Below are positions 1-5,903 of a stretch of DNA of 5,903 nt, one piece after another. The translations under genes and the position numbers were made by a program. Each line of letters starts with the position of its first letter. The stretch's first letter is position 1. Source of the DNA: Aquisalimonas sp. Lineage in GTDB: Bacteria > Pseudomonadota > Gammaproteobacteria > Nitrococcales > Aquisalimonadaceae. The notes beneath the pieces were generated by a model. It was not told where the DNA came from. It made no database searches and saw nothing but the letters and a program-made list of their open reading frames with translations. The DNA lies in the NCBI GenBank assembly GCA_007133445.1, contig SLMR01000080.1, positions 1 to 5,903 of the forward strand, read 5' to 3'.

Positions 1-221
1 ACCACCACCAGGAAGCCTTCACGCGTGCGCAGATCATGGCGGGCATTGCGCACCGGAAACCAGGCCACCGCCCCGGTGACCAGGATGACCGCGGCCGCCG
101 TGACGAACGGAATGAAGCCCGGATCGCCGTAGATCAGTGCCACCACGGCCGGCGGCAGCATGGTGAGGCTGAAGAGCATCAGCAACAGCCCGACGATTCG
201 CTCCACCACTGACCAGTGCAT
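1..221 (-). CDS. trkH: TrkH-family potassium uptake channel subunit, N-terminal part (cut by window edge)
   Basis: The first 73 codons of a membrane protein are present; the gene runs off the left edge. The ATG at 219-221 is the only in-frame start after the trkA stop, with a weak GGGG-type ribosome binding site just upstream. Two hydrophobic stretches are visible, about residues 9-31 (GLLLMLFSLTMLPPAVVALI) and 38-56, followed by a basic stretch and the segment LRTREGFLVV. In TrkH/KtrB proteins a comparable segment precedes the first pore-forming repeat. TrkH is the K+-translocating inner-membrane subunit, gated by the cytoplasmic TrkA ring. The 17-base gap after trkA supports co-transcription and the assignment. 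The selectivity-filter glycines lie outside the window, so TrkH is inferred from the N-terminus plus context. A TrkG paralogue cannot be excluded. Confidence 0.87.
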   Translation of the reverse strand, partial: MHWSVVERIVGLLLMLFSLTMLPPAVVALIYGDPGFIPFVTAAAVILVTGAVAWFPVRNARHDLRTREGFLVV

Positions 222-238
222 GGCTGACCCCAGTCGCC

Positions 239-1615
239 TCAGATGAAGGTGACACCCACCTGGAACAGACGCTCCACTTCGGGGATACGGCGCTTGTCGA
301 CCAGGAACAGGATGACGTGGTCCTCGGACTCGATCACGGTGTCGTGGTGGCCCATGATCACCTCGTCGCCACGGACGATGCAGCCGATGGTGGTGCCCTG
401 GGGCAGCGGGATGTTCTCGATGCGCCGCCCGACGACCTGGGACGAGCGCGAGTCCCCGTGGGCCACCGCCTCGATGGCCTCGGCGGCGCCCCGGCGCAGA
501 CTGTGCACCATGACAACGTCCCCGCGGCGCACGTGGGCGAGCAGGGTGCCGATGGTGGCCTGCTGGGGCGAGATGGCGATGTCGATATCCTCGCTGCCCT
601 GGACCAGGTCCACGTAGGCGGGACGGTTGATGAGCGACATGACCATGCGCGCCCCCCGTCGCTTGGCCAGCATACCGGAGAGAATATTGGCCTCGTCGTC
701 GTTGGTGAGCGCGCAGAAGATGTCGGTGTTGTCGATGTTCTCCTCGAGCAGCAGTTCCTCGTCGGCAGCATCGCCCAGCAGCACGATGGAGCGGTTGAGC
801 TCCTCGGAAATGGCCCGGGCACGCTCGGCGGAGCGCTCGATGATCTTCACCTGGTAGCGGCTCTCCAGCGTCTGCGCCAGGCGCTTGCCGATGTTGCCGC
901 CGCCGGCGAGGATGATGCGCTTGACGGGCTTGTCCAGCTTGCGCAGCTCGCTCATGACGGCGCGGATGTTCTTGCGTGCCGCGACGAAGAACACCTCGTC
1001 ACCGGCCTCGATGATGGTGTCACCCTCGGGAATGATCGCCTGGCCCCGGCGGAACAGGGCGGCGACCCGGGTCTGCACGTTGGGCATGTGTTCGCGCAGG
1101 GTCCGCAGTGCCTGCCCTACCAGCGGCCCGCCGTAGTAGGCCCGCACCGCCACCATGCGCACCTTGCCGCCGGCAAAGTCGAGCACCTGCAGGGCGCCGG
1201 GATGCTCGATCAGCCGTTTCACGTACTGGGTCACCAGCTGTTCGGGGCTGATCAGCACGTCCACGGGCAGGGCATCCGGTGAGAACAGCTGCGGGTAGGC
1301 CAGATACTCCGGCGCACGCACCCGGGCGATGCGCGTGGGGGTGTGGAACAGCGTGTAGCCCACCTGGCAGGCCACCATGTTGGACTCGTCGCTGTTGGTC
1401 ACCGCGATCATCAGATCGGCGTCATCGGCGCCGGCGCCCTTGAGGACGTTGGGGTGCGTGGCGCTACCAACCACCGTGCGCAGATCCAGCCGGTCCTGCA
1501 GATCCTGCAGCCGGCGATCATCGGTATCCACCAGGGTGACGTCATTGGCCTCGCTGGCGAGATTCTGGGCCAGTGTGCTGCCCACCTGACCGGCACCGAG
1601 GATGATGATCTTCAT
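239..1615 (-). CDS. trkA: Trk system potassium uptake regulatory protein TrkA
   Basis: A 458-residue cytoplasmic NAD(H)-binding regulator of the TrkH potassium channel; the length matches the TrkA family. The protein is a tandem duplication. The first RCK_N (Rossmann) domain starts at residue 1, with the dinucleotide loop GAGQVG at 7-12 and the ribose-binding acidic residue D30 ending strand 2. The first RCK_C lies at about 145-225. The second RCK_N has AGGGNIG at 237-243 with E260, and the second RCK_C covers about 370-453. Both nucleotide sites look intact, so ligand gating is expected in both halves. The ATG at 1613-1615 is preceded by AAGGGA 10 bases upstream. Another ATG at 1632-1634 is out of frame and not used for this protein. 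trkA follows the NtrX-like gene by 65 bases and precedes trkH by 17. Nothing appears truncated or frameshifted. Confidence 0.97.
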   Translation of the reverse strand: MKIIILGAGQVGSTLAQNLASEANDVTLVDTDDRRLQDLQDRLDLRTVVGSATHPNVLKGAGADDADLMIAVTNSDESNMVACQVGYTLFHTPTRIARVRAPEYLAYPQLFSPDALPVDVLISPEQLVTQYVKRLIEHPGALQVLDFAGGKVRMVAVRAYYGGPLVGQALRTLREHMPNVQTRVAALFRRGQAIIPEGDTIIEAGDEVFFVAARKNIRAVMSELRKLDKPVKRIILAGGGNIGKRLAQTLESRYQVKIIERSAERARAISEELNRSIVLLGDAADEELLLEENIDNTDIFCALTNDDEANILSGMLAKRRGARMVMSLINRPAYVDLVQGSEDIDIAISPQQATIGTLLAHVRRGDVVMVHSLRRGAAEAIEAVAHGDSRSSQVVGRRIENIPLPQGTTIGCIVRGDEVIMGHHDTVIESEDHVILFLVDKRRIPEVERLFQVGVTFI

Positions 1616-1680
1616 GGGTCACTGGTCCCTTCATGCCGTCGCCGTCGCTGCCATGTGCCCGCTGCAGCGGCGCCGGTGGC
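1616..1680 (-). promoter_or_regulatory. 65-base gap between ntrX and trkA, with trkA ribosome binding site and a short palindrome
   Basis: This is the longest non-coding stretch in the window. It holds the likely trkA Shine-Dalgarno AAGGGA (complement of 1626-1631), 10 bases before the ATG. It also holds a perfect 12-base palindrome, CCGCTGCAGCGG, at 1659-1670, about 10 bases after the ntrX stop. The palindrome could be an operator half or a weak mRNA hairpin, but it has no U-tract and is unlikely to be an intrinsic terminator. I see no convincing -35/-10 or sigma54 (GG-N10-GC) promoter, so read-through from ntrX into trkA is the simplest reading. Confidence 0.4.
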
Positions 1681-3042
1681 TCAGAAGTCGTGGGGATCGA
1701 TCCCCAGCGCCTTGAGCTTGCGATAGAGGTGGGTACGCTCCATGCCCGCGAGCTTGGCCAGCTCGCCGACACTGCCCCCCGCCTCCCGCAACTGGTGCTG
1801 CAGGTACATGCGCTCGAAATCCTCCCGCGCCTCGCGCAGCGGCTGATCGAAGGGCAGTCCACGCGCCTCCGCACTACCGGTGCCCACACTGCCCAGGGCG
1901 GCATCCACTTCCCGGGCATCGATCTCCTCGCCCTCGCCGAGGATCAGCAGGCGCTGCACCAGGTTCTTGAGTTCGCGGACGTTACCCGGCCATGGATAGC
2001 CGCGCAACCTCACCAGGGCCGCATCGGTGAACCGGCGCCGCGGCAGCTTGTCCCGTGCCACGAAGCGCTCCAGGTAGAAGTCGAGCAGCGCGGGGATGTC
2101 CTCGGGGTGCTCCCGCAGTGGCGGAATGCGCAACGGCACCACGTTCAGATGGTAGTAGAGGTCCTCACGGAATCGCCCCTCGCGCACCTCGGCATCCAGA
2201 TCGGTGCGGGTGGCGGCCAGCACGCGGACGTCCACCGCCACCGGATCGGCGCCGCCGACCCGGTGGAACTTCTGCGCGGTCAGCGCGCTCAGCAGGCGCA
2301 CCTGGGCGCCCATGTCGAGATCCGCCACCTCGTCGATGAACAGCGTCCCCTGGTTGGCCTGCTCCAGGCGCCCATAGCTCACCCGCCCGTCCTGCTCGCT
2401 GCCGAACAACTCCGGAGCGGCGCTGGTGCCGCCGGCCAGGGAGCCGGCGGCAACTTCCACGAACGGCCCGCCGCTACGCGGGCTGTGCTCGTGCATGTAG
2501 CGGGCGACGTTGCGCTTGCCGCTGCCGGCCTCGCCGGTGATCAGCACCCAGGTGTGGTGGCCGGCGATGCGGCGGGCCTGGGCCCGCAGTTCCTGCATGA
2601 CGGCGCTGTCGCCCACCGGCTCCGGGATACCGTCGCTCTGCGCCCGCAGGCCGCGGTTCTCCTCGGCCAGGCGATCGGCCTCCAGGGCCCGCTCCACCAC
2701 CAGCAGCAGCTTGGCCAGGGACAGGGGCTTTTCGATGAAGTCGTAGGCGCCCAGCCGGGTCGCCTCCACCGCCGACTCGATGTTGCCGTGCCCGGAAATC
2801 ATCACCACCGGGCAGGGCAGGCTGCCGCCCTCGGCCCACTCCTTGAGCAGGCTGATGCCATCGGTGTCCGGCATCCAGATATCCAGCAGGATGAGGTCCG
2901 GCCGGCGTGCGCGCAGGGCGTCCCGGGCCTCGGCAGCATCCGCGGCGACCTGCACCCGGTAGTCCTCGTCCTCCAGGATCTCCTGTACGAGGCTTCGGAT
3001 ATCCGGTTCGTCATCCACCACCAGAATGGTTGGTGCGTTCAT
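1681..3042 (-). CDS. ntrX: NtrX-like response regulator (receiver, AAA+, Fis-type HTH)
   Basis: A 453-residue cytoplasmic response regulator, presumed partner of the kinase encoded just upstream. The receiver domain (about 5-118) has the acidic pair D10/D11, phospho-acceptor D54 in LILLDIWMP, S83 and K105, so it should be phosphorylatable. The AAA+ domain (about 142-370) has Walker A GEAGSGK at 170-176, Walker B GTLFIDE ending at D237/E238, and the sensor II segment WPGNVREL around 351-358. The C-terminal Fis-like helix-turn-helix spans about 405-448. Two departures from sigma54 activators are visible. After ELFG (211-214) the usual GAFTGA loop is absent, replaced by SEQDGRVSYGRLEQA. In FREDLYYHLN (291-300) the second arginine finger is H298. 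Family context points to NtrX rather than NtrC, and the regulon cannot be read from sequence. The start is set by the AGAGGGGG site and an ATGA overlap with the kinase stop. Confidence 0.92.
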   Translation of the reverse strand: MNAPTILVVDDEPDIRSLVQEILEDEDYRVQVAADAAEARDALRARRPDLILLDIWMPDTDGISLLKEWAEGGSLPCPVVMISGHGNIESAVEATRLGAYDFIEKPLSLAKLLLVVERALEADRLAEENRGLRAQSDGIPEPVGDSAVMQELRAQARRIAGHHTWVLITGEAGSGKRNVARYMHEHSPRSGGPFVEVAAGSLAGGTSAAPELFGSEQDGRVSYGRLEQANQGTLFIDEVADLDMGAQVRLLSALTAQKFHRVGGADPVAVDVRVLAATRTDLDAEVREGRFREDLYYHLNVVPLRIPPLREHPEDIPALLDFYLERFVARDKLPRRRFTDAALVRLRGYPWPGNVRELKNLVQRLLILGEGEEIDAREVDAALGSVGTGSAEARGLPFDQPLREAREDFERMYLQHQLREAGGSVGELAKLAGMERTHLYRKLKALGIDPHDF

Positions 3043-5249
3043 TGGTCCCCCTCTGCCTTCTGCTCCAGGCGCACCACCTCGGGTACCGGCAGCCGCACGG
3101 TGACCCGGGCGCCGGAGAGCGTATTCTCGGCGCTGATGCTGCCGTTATGCTCTTCGACGATCTTCTTGACAATGGGCATGCCCAGTCCGGTTCCCTTGGC
3201 CTTGGTGGTGACGTAGGGCTCGAACAGGCGCTCCATGACCTCGTCGCTGAACCCTGGGCCATGGTCCGTCACCTGCAGCTCGATGCCGTGGAACCCGGGC
3301 TCGTCGAGATGCCGGCTACTCAGCAGCAGGTGGCAGCGCTCCCCGGCGGGCGTTGCCTCCTGGGCATTCTTGATCAGGTTGTGCAACAGCTGCCGGATGC
3401 GGCCGGCGTCCACGAGGATGCCCGGCAACGCGGCGTCCAGGTCCAGCTCGATGCGCGGCGCATCATCACCACCCCGGTACAGATCCGCCACCTCCCGGAT
3501 GATGCGGTTGAGTTCAGACATGGCAAGATCGAGCCGCGGCGGCCGCGCATACTCGTTGAAGGCGTTGACCATGGCCTTCATGGCCTCCACCTGCTGGATG
3601 ATGGTCTGGGTGGACCGCTCCAGCACCTCGGCGTCGCGACCTTCCACGCGCGGCGCCAGCTTGTGCCGCAGCCGCTCGGCCCCCAGCTGAATGGGCGTCA
3701 GCGGGTTCTTGATCTCGTGAGCCAGGCGCCGGGCCACCTCCCCCCAGGCGGCGTCCCGCTGCGCCTGGATGAGGGCGGTGACATCGTCCACGACGATCAC
3801 GTGGCCGCCGCTGCCCTGACCACCCCCCGGCAGGGAGGCACCACTGCAGGTCAGCACCTGTCGGCCCTGGGGGCCGAACAGGTTCAGCTGCTCGCGCCAC
3901 TCGCCGTCGCGCCCCTCCATGCGCCGCGTCACCAGGGCCACGAAGGGCTCCAGGTGAGGATACTGCTCGGTAATCCCGATCAGGGGCTTGCCGCTGTAGG
4001 GCCGCAGGCTGAGGCCGAAGATCTGGTCCGCGGCATGGTTCCAGGTGCGAACATTGCCCGCGCCGTCCACGGCCAGCACGCCGGAGGAAAGCCGCGCCAG
4101 GACCGTCTCCAGATAGGCCCGCTGGTTCTCAACCTGGGCCTGACTCCCCTTGGCCTCGTCACGCGCCTGGGCCACGCGCCGGCTCATCTCGTTGAAAGAG
4201 CGCACTAGGAAGCCCAGTTCGTCGTTGCCCGCCGGCGGCAGCTGGCGGCCGTAATCCCCCGCGGCAACCGCCTGGGTCCCTTCGGCCAGGGCGCGGACCG
4301 GCTCCACCAGTCGGCGGGCCGCGTAGAAGGCCGCCCAGACCGCGAACAGCAGACTGATCAGCAGCACCAGCGAGAGCGTGATGGTGAACGTCTCCTGCAG
4401 CGGCCGACTCAGGTAGCTCACCTCGTGGTACTCGGAGTAGGCGGACTGCACCCGGTCGGCCAGATCATTGAGCCGCGGAGAAACCGGGTAGAGCGCCTGC
4501 AGGATGCGCTGATCCGGGGTGCCTTCCGCCCCCGGTGCCGGCACCAGCACACGGATGTGCAGCCCGTCGTCACCGACCGGGTCCAGCCCCACGTAGGGCC
4601 GACCCATGCGCACCTGCAGCAGTACGTCGTCCTCGGGCTGGTGGGGTAGAATGGCAGCGTCCGGATCCCGGGCGTTGGTGGCCACCACCCGGCCACTGGA
4701 GCGCATCACCGTGACTTCGACGGCGCCGTCCTGGGAGCGCAGACGCTCGAGCACCAGGGGCAGCAGGGCGTCGGGCACGTCTGCCAGTTCCGCCGCCGAG
4801 TCGCGGGAGCGCTGCAGCAGCTCCCGTTTGCGTGCATCGAAGGAGGCCTGGGACAGACGCAGGGCGTCTTCCATGGCCTGCTGCTCCGTGCGCTCGTCGA
4901 ACCAGGCGTCGATGCCGCGATCCAGGAACTGGATGGAGAAATAGTAGACGATACTCACCGGCACCACGGCGAGGACCACGAACATGGTCACCAGGCGGAC
5001 GGTGATGCGGCTGCCCGGCTGGCCACGCCGGCGCTGGGACAGCAGCCGCCAGAGGTTGAACGCGATCAGCACCACCAGCACCACCAGGATGACGCTGTTG
5101 ATCACGAGCAGCCACGGGTGCAGGCGGCCGAACAGGTCCGAGTGCTGGGTGGCCAGGCTCAGGAGGTACAGGGAGCCGAGCAGCAGCAGGCACAGGGCGA
5201 TGCGCAGGATCAGCCCGAGACTCGGGCGCTTCAACCATCCAGCGGCCAT
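3039..5249 (-). CDS. ntrY: NtrY-like membrane sensor histidine kinase
   Basis: A 736-residue inner-membrane sensor kinase that should phosphorylate the adjacent NtrX-like regulator. Hydrophobic segments lie at about 12-32, 45-66, 83-105 and 287-310. A mainly extracytoplasmic region (about 110-285) between the third and fourth is the likely sensor. Then come HAMP (about 309-362), a linker helix, PAS (about 376-490), HisKA with phospho-acceptor H511 in LAHEIKNPLTP, and HATPase_c with N-box NLIKN (624-628), G1 DHGPGF (662-667) and G2 GTGLG (686-690). All catalytic boxes are intact. The HEIKN arrangement fits kinase plus phosphatase activity. The reading frame stays open upstream to 5558, but that extension is antisense-like, arginine/proline-rich and overlaps the DUF4390 gene. 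The membrane protein begins naturally at the ATG at 5247-5249. A GTG three codons earlier is possible. The signal sensed is unknown; nitrogen, redox and envelope cues are all reported for this family. Confidence 0.93.
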   Translation of the reverse strand: MAAGWLKRPSLGLILRIALCLLLLGSLYLLSLATQHSDLFGRLHPWLLVINSVILVVLVVLIAFNLWRLLSQRRRGQPGSRITVRLVTMFVVLAVVPVSIVYYFSIQFLDRGIDAWFDERTEQQAMEDALRLSQASFDARKRELLQRSRDSAAELADVPDALLPLVLERLRSQDGAVEVTVMRSSGRVVATNARDPDAAILPHQPEDDVLLQVRMGRPYVGLDPVGDDGLHIRVLVPAPGAEGTPDQRILQALYPVSPRLNDLADRVQSAYSEYHEVSYLSRPLQETFTITLSLVLLISLLFAVWAAFYAARRLVEPVRALAEGTQAVAAGDYGRQLPPAGNDELGFLVRSFNEMSRRVAQARDEAKGSQAQVENQRAYLETVLARLSSGVLAVDGAGNVRTWNHAADQIFGLSLRPYSGKPLIGITEQYPHLEPFVALVTRRMEGRDGEWREQLNLFGPQGRQVLTCSGASLPGGGQGSGGHVIVVDDVTALIQAQRDAAWGEVARRLAHEIKNPLTPIQLGAERLRHKLAPRVEGRDAEVLERSTQTIIQQVEAMKAMVNAFNEYARPPRLDLAMSELNRIIREVADLYRGGDDAPRIELDLDAALPGILVDAGRIRQLLHNLIKNAQEATPAGERCHLLLSSRHLDEPGFHGIELQVTDHGPGFSDEVMERLFEPYVTTKAKGTGLGMPIVKKIVEEHNGSISAENTLSGARVTVRLPVPEVVRLEQKAEGDQ
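3047..3054 (-). promoter_or_regulatory. Ribosome binding site of the NtrX-like gene
   Basis: AGAGGGGG on the minus strand lies about four bases before the ATG at 3040-3042, inside the last codons of the kinase gene. It is the strongest Shine-Dalgarno-like site in the window and supports this start. Together with the ATGA stop/start overlap it suggests that the regulator can be made by both re-initiation and independent initiation, giving more regulator than kinase. Confidence 0.6.
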
Positions 5250-5818
5250 TCGTACCACTCGCTCGTCAAGCGCCACTCCGGCGACACCAGCGCCACCGTG
5301 CGCAGGGGATAAGGCAGGCTGCTGGCATCGAGCCGGGCGCGCAGATGCAGGATGTAGCGGCTGTCCGGATCCAGGCGATCGCGCTCGATCACGCGGTAGC
5401 CGGCGATGCTGGCCCAGGCGTTGAGGGCGGCATCCCGCCGGAAGAAGGTGCGACGCTCCTGCGCGGCCTCGTGGATCACGACGTAGCGCCGGCTCAGGGC
5501 GTGGTAGCGAAGCTCCGCGTACATGGACTCGTCCACCAACTCGGCGTCCCACCACCACCAGCCCCGGGGGCGGGTCACCCGCAGCTGCATCTCCAGCCGC
5601 AGGGGCACCCCGCTCTGCAACGCCTCCTCCGCGTCGCGGCTGAGTTCCACGTCGAAGCGGGCATTCACGTAGATGCCACTGTCATCATTGCGGATATCCG
5701 AACCGGCCAGGTTGAGACCGGCATGGGCCACGGCAGCGGGCACGGATATCAGCAGCGTCAGCAACGCCACCAGCAGGCAGGAACGTGCTCGGCTGAGGCT
5801 GGGTGTGGGCAGTCTCAT
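5231..5818 (-). CDS. Exported DUF4390-type protein of unknown function
   Basis: A 195-residue protein with an N-terminal signal peptide: basic start (MRLPTPSLSRAR), hydrophobic core at about 14-30 (LLVALLTLLISVPAAVA) and a probable cleavage after AHA near residue 33. The mature part, about 160 residues, looks beta-rich, has no further membrane segment and no recognisable catalytic motif. Family-like features are a tryptophan run after RPRG (four consecutive W, about residues 87-90) and the C-terminal SPEWRLTSEWYEWPL. I recognise these from DUF4390 proteins, which in gammaproteobacteria are commonly encoded between rsmB and ntrYX. It should act in the periplasm. Its start overlaps the rsmB stop (ATGA) and its end overlaps the kinase start by 19 bases, so its expression is coupled to both. 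A role as a periplasmic partner of the kinase sensor domain is possible, but only by context. Confidence 0.85.
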   Translation of the reverse strand: MRLPTPSLSRARSCLLVALLTLLISVPAAVAHAGLNLAGSDIRNDDSGIYVNARFDVELSRDAEEALQSGVPLRLEMQLRVTRPRGWWWWDAELVDESMYAELRYHALSRRYVVIHEAAQERRTFFRRDAALNAWASIAGYRVIERDRLDPDSRYILHLRARLDASSLPYPLRTVALVSPEWRLTSEWYEWPLDG

Positions 5819-5903
5819 TGCTTGACCAGGCGCGCGTAGTAGAAGCCATCCATATCCGACTCACCGCTGATGATCTGCCGGCCATGGGCCTGCGCCCGGC
5901 CCC
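5815..5903 (-). CDS. rsmB: 16S rRNA (cytosine-967-C5) methyltransferase RsmB, C-terminal end (cut by window edge)
   Basis: Only the last 28 codons and stop are present; the gene enters from the right edge. The tail contains GRQIISGESDMDGFYYARL and ends in VKQ. The pattern of a (P)G-x-x-x-x-DGFYYA-L segment followed by a short basic end closely matches the C-terminus of RsmB/Sun proteins, where this last strand closes the SAM-dependent methyltransferase fold. RsmB methylates C967 of 16S rRNA in the cytoplasm. The stop codon overlaps the next start as ATGA. The call rests on a short tail plus the known rsmB, ntrYX and trkA neighbourhood, so another RsmB/NOP2-family methyltransferase is the only serious alternative. 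Confidence 0.83.
   Translation of the reverse strand, partial: GRAQAHGRQIISGESDMDGFYYARLVKQ

Noticed and set aside
317..1282. A 321-codon open frame on the plus strand, opposite trkA
   Set aside because: It is the complement of a fully conserved trkA. The composition rich in D, G, H, V and L is typical of an antisense frame.
1616..1680. Possible intrinsic terminator between ntrX and trkA
   Set aside because: The palindrome is short and no T-run follows it in the direction of transcription, so termination is not supported.
1633..3216. A 527-codon open frame on the plus strand, opposite ntrX
   Set aside because: It lies antisense to a gene with clear receiver, AAA+ and HTH motifs. Its translation is rich in H, Q, A, G and L with no domain, typical of mirror frames in GC-rich DNA.
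2907..4208. A 433-codon open frame on the plus strand, opposite ntrX and ntrY
   Set aside because: It is antisense to conserved kinase motifs, has low-complexity composition and no recognisable domain. It is a GC-driven shadow.
4570..5238. A 222-codon minus-strand open frame within ntrY in another frame
   Set aside because: It has arginine/alanine/proline/glycine-rich shadow composition and overlaps the sensor region of the real kinase frame.
5250..5558. N-terminal extension of the NtrY-like frame by 103 codons
   Set aside because: The extension overlaps the DUF4390 gene, is arginine/proline-rich and has no domain. The natural membrane-protein N-terminus begins at 5249.

Overview
This 5.9 kb window is GC-rich and almost entirely coding, with every gene on the minus strand, so transcription runs from the high coordinates to the low ones. 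The order in transcription direction is: end of rsmB (16S rRNA m5C methyltransferase), a secreted DUF4390-type protein, an NtrY-like sensor kinase, an NtrX-like response regulator, trkA (potassium-uptake regulator), and the start of trkH (potassium channel subunit). The gene content and protein styles suggest a gammaproteobacterium, possibly of the Ectothiorhodospiraceae/Chromatiales type. That placement is inferred from gene order and protein character, not from a search.

Region by region: 5815-5903 holds the last 28 codons of rsmB. Its stop overlaps the start of the DUF4390 gene (5231-5818) by an ATGA junction. The kinase gene (3039-5249) starts 19 bases inside the end of the DUF4390 gene, and the regulator gene (1681-3042) overlaps the kinase stop by another ATGA. 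A 65-base gap follows, then trkA (239-1615), a 17-base gap, and trkH running off the left edge (1-221). No convincing promoter or terminator is visible, so this looks like a translationally coupled operon that starts upstream of the window.

The two central genes form a complete two-component system. The kinase has membrane segments flanking an extracytoplasmic sensor region, then HAMP, PAS, HisKA and HATPase_c domains. The regulator has an intact receiver, an AAA+ domain and a Fis-type helix-turn-helix. It looks like a sigma54 activator by architecture, but the GAFTGA sigma54-contact loop is missing and one expected arginine finger is histidine, so classical sigma54 activation is doubtful. 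TrkA and TrkH form the Trk potassium uptake system. Placement of ntrYX directly before trkA also occurs in alphaproteobacteria, which makes a link between this signalling system and ion homeostasis or membrane energetics plausible but unproven.

I see no mobile element, CRISPR array, RNA gene or clearly new multi-gene system here. The most interesting points are the altered AAA+ motifs of NtrX and the coupling of an uncharacterised exported protein to the sensor kinase.
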